This document shows, one piece after another, positions 32,221 through 38,561 of a stretch of 38,561 nt of DNA. The translations under genes and the position numbers were made by a program. Numbering within the stretch: position 1 is the stretch's first letter; every line of letters begins with the position of its first letter. The notes beneath the pieces are model-generated. The model worked only from the letters and a program-made list of their open reading frames with translations, was not told where the DNA came from and searched no databases. This stretch comes from an uncultured Pelagibacteraceae bacterium (lineage in GTDB: Bacteria; Pseudomonadota; Alphaproteobacteria; Pelagibacterales; Pelagibacteraceae), in assembly GCA_902603045.1 (NCBI GenBank), contig CACKTH010000005.1, positions 1-38,561 on the forward strand. The letters are read 5' to 3'.

Positions 32221-34127
32221 TTCGTTTTTTTAATTACAACTTTAGAATTTAAAGTTTCTAAAACCTTCACTTCAATAGATTTAGCATCTAAACCAGCTTC
32301 TTTATACATTTCTTCAGGTTTATCTTGGTCTAAAAATTTATCAGGCAAAATCATTGATCTAAATTTTAAATTGTTATCTAATAAATTCTTTTCATTTAAG
32401 AAATGATTTACATGGGCTCCAAAACCTCCAATAGAACCTTCTTCCAATGTAATAAGTACTTCATGATTTGTTGCAACTTGCCACATAAGATTTTCATCAA
32501 GAGGTTTTGCAAATCTAGCATCTATAATTGTTGGATTAATTCCCATTTTTTTTAAACTTTCTTCAGCCAATAGACATTCTTTTAATCTGTTTCCAAAACT
32601 TACTAGGGCAACTTTCTTTCCTTCGGTTATAACTCTTCCTTTTCCAATATCTATTTTTTCGTTTAAATCGGGTAATTCTAAACCTATTCCATTTCCTCTT
32701 GGATATCTAAATGCACACGGTTTATTATTAATATCTACTGACGTATTAACCATTCTTACTAATTCTGCTTCATCACTTGCTGCCATAACAATAAAATTAG
32801 GTAAAGTTGATAAATAAGTAATATCAAAAGCACCTGCGTGAGTGGCTCCATCGGCACCAACTAAACCAGCTCTATCAATTGCAAATCTTACTGGTAAACT
32901 TTGAATTGCAACATCATGAACTACCTGATCATAAGCTCTTTGTAAAAATGTTGAATAAATTGCAGCATAAGGCTTATAACCTTCTGTGGCCAAACCTGCA
33001 GCAAAAGTAACGGCATGTTGTTCAGCAATTCCAACATCAAAAGTTCTATCCGGGAAAACTTTACTAAAAGTGTCCATTCCTGTGCCAGACGGCATAGCTG
33101 CAGTTATACCTACAATTTTACTGTCTTTCTTTGCATGCTCTACTAATGTATTTGCAAATACCTTTGTAAAAGCAGGAGCTTTAGTTGTTGATTTTTGTTG
33201 AACTCCAGTTTGAACATCAAATTTTGTAACTCCGTGATACTTATCATCAGATTTTTCAGCAAAACTATATCCTTTGCCTTTTTGAGTTTTTATATGAATT
33301 AGTATTGGACCATTATGATTACTTTCTTTTGCATTTTTTAAAATTGGCAATAAAACATCTAAATCATGACCATCAATTGGACCAACATAATAAAAACCTA
33401 ATGAATTAAATAATGTACCACCTGTGACAGCTGATCTCAAAAAATCTTCAGCCTTTCCAGCCTTTTTGCTAAATCTTTTTGAAAAGGATGAAATAATCAT
33501 TTTAACTGTTTCTCTGAAACTAAAATAAATCTTACCTGAAAAAATTTTAGCAAGATAAGATTTCATTGCTCCAACTGGTTTTGCAATTGACATATCATTG
33601 TCATTCAAAATTACGATCATTTTAGTTTTAGAGTCTCCAGCATTGTTCATAGCTTCATATGCCATTCCTGCACTCATAGCACCATCACCAATAACTGCTA
33701 TAACCTGATCTGATTTGTTTGATAATTTATTTGCAGTTGCAATGCCAAGTCCAGCAGAAATAGAAGTAGAACTATGAGCTGCACCAAAAGGGTCAAATTC
33801 ACTTTCTGATCGCTTTGTAAAACCAGATAACCCACTTCCTTGTCTTAAAGTTCGTATTTTATCTTTTCTTCCTGTTAAAATTTTATGAGGGTATGATTGA
33901 TGACCAACATCCCATATCAATTTGTCCTTTGGTGTGTCAAAAACATAGTGAAGTGCTACTGTTAACTCTACAACACCTAAACCTGCACCAAGATGACCGC
34001 CTGTTTTTGAAACAGCATCAATCATTTCTTTTCTTACTTCATCTGATAGAGCTTTTAATTCTTCACTATTCAGTTTTTTTATATCTGAAGGAAAATTAAT
34101 ATTATTTAAATATTTATAATTCTGCAT
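32217..34127 (-). CDS. dxs: 1-deoxy-D-xylulose-5-phosphate synthase
   Basis: [72 protein letters not shown]. Confidence 0.97.
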   Translation of the reverse strand: MQNYKYLNNINFPSDIKKLNSEELKALSDEVRKEMIDAVSKTGGHLGAGLGVVELTVALHYVFDTPKDKLIWDVGHQSYPHKILTGRKDKIRTLRQGSGLSGFTKRSESEFDPFGAAHSSTSISAGLGIATANKLSNKSDQVIAVIGDGAMSAGMAYEAMNNAGDSKTKMIVILNDNDMSIAKPVGAMKSYLAKIFSGKIYFSFRETVKMIISSFSKRFSKKAGKAEDFLRSAVTGGTLFNSLGFYYVGPIDGHDLDVLLPILKNAKESNHNGPILIHIKTQKGKGYSFAEKSDDKYHGVTKFDVQTGVQQKSTTKAPAFTKVFANTLVEHAKKDSKIVGITAAMPSGTGMDTFSKVFPDRTFDVGIAEQHAVTFAAGLATEGYKPYAAIYSTFLQRAYDQVVHDVAIQSLPVRFAIDRAGLVGADGATHAGAFDITYLSTLPNFIVMAASDEAELVRMVNTSVDINNKPCAFRYPRGNGIGLELPDLNEKIDIGKGRVITEGKKVALVSFGNRLKECLLAEESLKKMGINPTIIDARFAKPLDENLMWQVATNHEVLITLEEGSIGGFGAHVNHFLNEKNLLDNNLKFRSMILPDKFLDQDKPEEMYKEAGLDAKSIEVKVLETLNSKVVIKKTN

Positions 34128-34997
34128 TTATTTATTTCTACTTAATATAAATTCAATTGTCTCTTTTAAATCACCAGCATTATTTCCATAGCTAACTAAA
34201 CTGTTAAATATTTCTTTTTTTAGTTTTGATGCATATTTAATAGCATTTTTATATCCTAGTAAACTTATTAATGTTGCCTTTCCTCTTTTAGAATCTTTAT
34301 TTGTTTTTTTTCCTGCAGTTTTTGATGTACTGCTATAATCAATTAAATCATCTGCAATTTGAAAAAGTAAACCAATTTTTTCACCAATAACTGAGAATTT
34401 TTTTATTTGATCTTTTTTATTTGTTAAAAGAACCGGTGACAAACAGCTGAATGAAAATAATTTCCCAGTCTTTTTAATCTCCATGTCTATTACTTTTTGT
34501 TTAGAAACTTTTTTTCTTTCATAATTTAAATCCAAAAATTGACCTCCAGCTATTCCTTGGTGTCCTGATGATTGAGATATTAGATTTATTAAGGTTATTT
34601 TTTTATTATTATTTATTTTAAACTTTGGATCAGATAAAATTTCAAAAGCCAATGTCAAAAGAGAGTTTCCAGCTAAAACTGCTGTTGATTCTCCAAATTT
34701 TTTATGTGTTGTTAATTTACCTCTTCTAATATCATCATCATCCATACAAGGTAAATCGTCATGTATTAGTGAATAAGCGTGTATACATTCAACGGCTGAA
34801 CTTAAATATAAAAGATATTTTTTTTCTATGTTAAAAATTTTTCCAACATCAAAAATAAGCTTAGATCTTATTTTTTTTCCTCCAGGAAATAAACCATACT
34901 TCATAGGCATAATTAGATCTGTTTTTTTTTGTTTTGCTAAGTAATTCTTTAAAAATTTATTTACTTCATTAACGGTTTTAACTAATTTTTTTTTCAT
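34128..34997 (-). CDS. ispA: Farnesyl/geranyl diphosphate synthase-like polyprenyl synthetase
   Basis: AYSLIHDDLPCMDDDDIRRGKLTTHKKFGE, LLFQIADDLIDY; downstream of xseB and upstream of dxs. Confidence 0.92.
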   Translation of the reverse strand: MKKKLVKTVNEVNKFLKNYLAKQKKTDLIMPMKYGLFPGGKKIRSKLIFDVGKIFNIEKKYLLYLSSAVECIHAYSLIHDDLPCMDDDDIRRGKLTTHKKFGESTAVLAGNSLLTLAFEILSDPKFKINNNKKITLINLISQSSGHQGIAGGQFLDLNYERKKVSKQKVIDMEIKKTGKLFSFSCLSPVLLTNKKDQIKKFSVIGEKIGLLFQIADDLIDYSSTSKTAGKKTNKDSKRGKATLISLLGYKNAIKYASKLKKEIFNSLVSYGNNAGDLKETIEFILSRNK

Positions 34998-35230
34998 TTT
35001 TTTGAGCTTAATTCTTCAATTTTTAGTTTAGTGCTTTCAGATATATTTTTTGAGTCTTTTTGAAATTTTTTCTCTATTAGATTATTTAACTTTATTAAAT
35101 ATTGATAATCATTAATAGATTCTTCCAAATTTTTTTTATTTTCTAATTCTTGAATTAAACGATCTGCTATATCTGTGAGTTCACTCAAAGATTTTGACTC
35201 AATATCATCTGGCAAAATTTTTTCATTCAT
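34994..35230 (-). CDS. xseB: Exodeoxyribonuclease VII small subunit
   Basis: 78 aa, charged helical XseB-like sequence (SLSELTDIADRLIQELENKKNLEESINDYQYLIKL) immediately upstream of ispA. Confidence 0.75.
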   Translation of the reverse strand: MNEKILPDDIESKSLSELTDIADRLIQELENKKNLEESINDYQYLIKLNNLIEKKFQKDSKNISESTKLKIEELSSKK

Positions 35231-35250
35231 ATAATAGTTTGTAATATTAT

Positions 35251-36186
35251 ATGAAAATTAATGATTCAAATATTAAAAAAGCAGTAAAATATTTAAATAA
35301 TAACGAATGTATTGGAATACCAACAGAAACTGTCTATGGATTAGCAGCTAATGCCTATTCTGATAAAGCTACCAAAAGAATATTTAAATTAAAAGGAAGG
35401 CCTACTGATAACCCCTTAATAGTTCATTATTATAGTATTAAAGATTTGGAAAAAGATTGTGAGACGAATAATTTGTTTTATAAACTCTATAAGTCATTAA
35501 GCCCTGGACCAATCACATTTATATTAAAACTAAAAAAAGAAAGTAAAATTTCAAAAAACGTTACAAATAATAAAAAAACACTAGGTGTAAGATTCCCAAG
35601 TCACCAAACTGCTAGAATATTATTAAAATCTTTAAAATATCCTTTGGCAGCTCCGAGTGCAAATATCTCTGAAGGGATAAGTCCAGTAACAAAAGATGAT
35701 GTATATGACGAATTTGGAGAAAAAATTAAATTTATTTTAGAAGGCGGTAGGTCAAAAGTTGGTGTTGAGTCCACGATAATAAGTTTAGTAAAAAAACCCC
35801 AAATTTTAAGATTGGGTGGTTTAGATATTTCTATATTAAGTAAAAAATTAAAAACAAATTTAAAAACTAAATTACATAATAAAAGCAATATAAAATCTCC
35901 AGGGAGAGGAAAAATCCACTATTCACCAGGTATACCCATTAGATTAAACGCAGTTAAAATAAAAAAAGATGAGGCTTTTATTCTAATTAAGAAGAAAAAA
36001 GAAAATAATAAGAATTATTTTTACTTAAGTAAGACAAATAATCTAATGGAGAGTGTTAAAAATTTATATAAAACATTAAGAAAAATTAAGAAGTTAGGCT
36101 ACAAAAAAATAGCTGTTCAAAGAATACCAAACCAAAAGTTTGGATTAGTAATTAACGATAGACTTCTTAGAGCATCAAAAAAATGA
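35251..36186 (+). CDS. L-threonylcarbamoyladenylate synthase (Sua5/YrdC/TsaC family)
   Basis: CIGIPTETVYGLAANAYSDKATKRIFKLKGRPTDNPLIVH, YPLAAPSANISEGISPV, GVESTIISL, C-terminal Sua5-type extension (SPGRGKIHYSPGIPI). Confidence 0.93.
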   Translation: MKINDSNIKKAVKYLNNNECIGIPTETVYGLAANAYSDKATKRIFKLKGRPTDNPLIVHYYSIKDLEKDCETNNLFYKLYKSLSPGPITFILKLKKESKISKNVTNNKKTLGVRFPSHQTARILLKSLKYPLAAPSANISEGISPVTKDDVYDEFGEKIKFILEGGRSKVGVESTIISLVKKPQILRLGGLDISILSKKLKTNLKTKLHNKSNIKSPGRGKIHYSPGIPIRLNAVKIKKDEAFILIKKKKENNKNYFYLSKTNNLMESVKNLYKTLRKIKKLGYKKIAVQRIPNQKFGLVINDRLLRASKK

Positions 36187-36920
36187 AAAATTTAGTAGAA
36201 GTAAAAAATATAAAAAAAAATTATGGAAAGAATGAGGCTGTCAAAGGTATAAGTTTTAGCATAGAAGAAAACGAAATTTTAGGCCTATTAGGTCCAAATG
36301 GGTCAGGCAAAACCACTACTATTGGCATGTTGTTGGGACTTTTAAAACCAACTAGTGGAGAAATATTTATAAACGGTCAAAAATTAGAGGGGAATAGAAT
36401 TGAAATCTTAGAACAGATTAACTTCATATCTCCATATATTGAATTACCCAAAAAACTTACAGTTAAACAAAATCTGACTGTTTACGGAAAATTATACAAA
36501 ATAAAAAATATTAATGAGAGGATCGAATTTTTATCAGAGAAATTAAGATTAGAAGGATTGCTTAATAACATTACAGGTGAATTATCATCTGGACAAAAAA
36601 ATAGAGTAAGTTTAGCAAAAGCATTAATTAACGAGCCGAAAGTATTATTATTGGATGAACCAACTGCATCATTGGATCCAGAAGTAGGTGATTTTGTTAG
36701 GTCCTTTTTGGAAGATTATAAAAAAGAAAAAAAAATATCCATACTTCTTGCTTCTCATAATATGAATGAAGTCACTAGGCTTTGTAAATCAATTTTAATG
36801 ATGAAAGAAGGAATTATAATTGACAAAGGAAATCCTGAAGAATTAATCAATAAACATGGCAGAAAAAACCTCGAGGAAGTTTTTTTAAAATTATCTAGGA
36901 GTAAAAATGAGCTTAACTAG
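36183..36920 (+). CDS. ABC transporter ATP-binding protein
   Basis: Walker A GPNGSGKTT, signature LSSGQKNRVSLAKAL, Walker B VLLLDEPTASLDPE. Confidence 0.95.
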   Translation: MKNLVEVKNIKKNYGKNEAVKGISFSIEENEILGLLGPNGSGKTTTIGMLLGLLKPTSGEIFINGQKLEGNRIEILEQINFISPYIELPKKLTVKQNLTVYGKLYKIKNINERIEFLSEKLRLEGLLNNITGELSSGQKNRVSLAKALINEPKVLLLDEPTASLDPEVGDFVRSFLEDYKKEKKISILLASHNMNEVTRLCKSILMMKEGIIIDKGNPEELINKHGRKNLEEVFLKLSRSKNELN

Positions 36921-37698
36921 GATGTACGGTCTTTTTTTAAGACATTTTTATTTAATAACTAGATCTTTCCCAAGAGTTTTAGATCTTGTTTATTGGCCAA
37001 CTATTCAAATTACTTTGTGGGGATTTATCTCAAATTTTTTTGCTACACATACAACATATTATAATAATGCGGTAGGAGTTATATTAACATGCGCAATCCT
37101 TTATGATTTTCTTTTTAGAACAAGCATTGGATTTAATATGCTATTCCTTGAAGAAATTTGGAGTAGAAACTTTACAAATTTATTTATTGCGCCGATGAAA
37201 ATTGGTGAAATATTAACTTCACTTGTTGTTACAGCATTAATTAGAGCTCTTATAGGTTTAATACCAGCAGTGCTTTTAACTTCACCATTATTTGGTATTT
37301 CTATTTTAGATTTAGGAATATTTTTATTCTTTTTATTTTTGAGCCTATATTTATTTGGAATAACACTTGGCATCCTGGTATCGGCTGGTCTATTGAGATA
37401 TGGGCCCTCTTTTGAAAATATAGCATGGTCTACAATGTTTTTATTAGCTCCATTTGGATGCATTTATTATCCAATTGAAATATTACCAGAAGTGTTTCAG
37501 AAAATAGCTTACTTATTACCGTTGGTATATATTTTTGAGGAGGCAAGAAATATTTTGATTAATCAAACTGTAGATATCCAAAATATCTATTATGCATTCT
37601 TGTGGAATGGGGTTTACTTTGTATTATCAATTGTATTATTCTATTATTCATTCAATGTCGCAAAAAATAAAGGGACGCTTATTAATATGGGTGAATAG
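36907..37698 (+). CDS. ABC-2 type transporter permease
   Basis: 263 aa with about six hydrophobic segments, overlapping the ATPase gene; ABC-2-like LLPLVYIFEEARNIL region. Confidence 0.88.
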   Translation: MSLTRMYGLFLRHFYLITRSFPRVLDLVYWPTIQITLWGFISNFFATHTTYYNNAVGVILTCAILYDFLFRTSIGFNMLFLEEIWSRNFTNLFIAPMKIGEILTSLVVTALIRALIGLIPAVLLTSPLFGISILDLGIFLFFLFLSLYLFGITLGILVSAGLLRYGPSFENIAWSTMFLLAPFGCIYYPIEILPEVFQKIAYLLPLVYIFEEARNILINQTVDIQNIYYAFLWNGVYFVLSIVLFYYSFNVAKNKGTLINMGE

Positions 37699-37701
37699 TT
37701 G

Positions 37702-37775
37702 TGCGCCCGCAAGGAGTCGAACCCTGAACCTCCAGAGCCGAAATCTGGCGCTCTATCCAGTTGAGCTACGAACGC
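37702..37775 (-). tRNA. tRNA-Arg (anticodon TCG)
   Basis: Reverse complement GCGTTCGTAGCTCAACTGGATAGAGCGCCAGATTTCGGCTCTGGAGGTTCAGGGTTCGACTCCTTGCGGGCGCA: acceptor GCGTTCG/CGGGCGC, anticodon loop TTTCGGC, T-loop TTCGACT. CCA not encoded. Confidence 0.94.
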
Positions 37776-37798
37776 ATGCTAATTTAATATAATAATTT

Positions 37799-38561
37799 AT
37801 GAAAAATATCATCAATTTTATTATTAAAGAAGACGATAATAACAAGAGAGTAGACATAATATTAGCAAATCATGATAAAAGCTTAAGCAGAACTAGAGTA
37901 AAAAATTTAATTCTAAATAGTAAATTAAAAATTAATGAGAGAATTGTCCAAGACCCTTCAATTAAAACTAAATTAAATGACAACATTGAACTTGAAATTA
38001 TTGAACCTAAGAAACAAAGTTTAAAACCTTATGAGTTTAAATTAAATATTATTTATGAAGATGAAGACTTAATTGTAATTGACAAACCTTCTGGAATTTC
38101 GATGCATCCTGGTGCTGGCAATTACGATAATACGATAGTTAACGCATTAATGAATTATGATAGTAAAAATTTATCTGACATAGGAGACGAACTTAGACCA
38201 GGTATAGTTCACAGAATTGATAAAAATACTTCAGGATTAATTGTAATTGCAAAAAATAATTTAACCCATGAAAAATTATCAATTCAGTTTTCTGAACACA
38301 CTATAACAAGAGTTTATGAAACCTTAATATGGGGAAAATTAAGACCTCAAAAAGGAACTATTGAAACTTTTATTACCAGAAGTTCGAAAAATAGACAGAT
38401 GATGGAGGTCTCATTTAGCAAAGGTAAAAAAGCTATTACACATTATGAAACTTTAGAGGTTTTTGAGAATGATAACGTTCCAACTTTTAGTTTCATACAA
38501 TGTAAATTAGAAACTGGGAGAACTCATCAAATAAGAGTTCACATGTCATACAAAGGTAATA
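37799..38561 (+). CDS. rluD: RluD-family 23S rRNA pseudouridine synthase (partial, 3' end runs off the window)
   Basis: N-terminal S4-like domain, VIDKPSGISMHPGAGN, RPGIVHRIDKNTSGLIVIAK, LETGRTHQIRVHMSY. Confidence 0.92.
   Translation, partial: MKNIINFIIKEDDNNKRVDIILANHDKSLSRTRVKNLILNSKLKINERIVQDPSIKTKLNDNIELEIIEPKKQSLKPYEFKLNIIYEDEDLIVIDKPSGISMHPGAGNYDNTIVNALMNYDSKNLSDIGDELRPGIVHRIDKNTSGLIVIAKNNLTHEKLSIQFSEHTITRVYETLIWGKLRPQKGTIETFITRSSKNRQMMEVSFSKGKKAITHYETLEVFENDNVPTFSFIQCKLETGRTHQIRVHMSYKGN

Noticed and set aside
37101-37463. Minus-strand ORF of 120 aa
   Set aside because: Antisense to the ABC-2 permease; no recognisable motif.
37592-37792. Plus-strand 66-aa ORF ending SRTLNLQSRNLALYPVELRTHANLI
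   Set aside because: Runs through the reverse complement of tRNA-Arg; such 'RSRTLNLQ...YPVELR' peptides are a classic tRNA-antisense artefact.

Overview
AT-rich, densely packed chromosomal window with housekeeping gene content. Gene content and the permuted tmRNA suggest a streamlined alphaproteobacterium, probably SAR11/Pelagibacterales-like (inferred, not tested). The window holds: a DUF58/MoxR pair and a prepilin peptidase; an isolated GAF-PP2C (RsbU/SpoIIE-type) phosphatase; a long minus-strand run hflK-hflC-DUF2065-degP-miaA-ilvB-ilvN-ilvC-leuA-mreB-mreC-mreD-mrdA-rodA; mrp, thyX, nadA-nadC, ppdK, glyQ-(S49 peptidase)-glyS; ispB, pdxH, aroC, dxs-ispA-xseB, sua5/tsaC, an ABC-2 transporter pair and rluD. 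RNA genes read by eye: a circularly permuted two-piece tmRNA (ssrA) with tag ANESYALAA, tRNA-Leu(GAG) and tRNA-Arg(TCG). I saw no CRISPR array, prophage, transposon or obvious defence island. The observations most worth a second look are the permuted tmRNA and its alternative pairings, an Mrp protein without the canonical CxxC motif, an orphan GAF-PP2C phosphatase, convergent gene pairs that share or abut stop codons, a leader hairpin upstream of leuA, and long poly-A tracts inside coding sequences.
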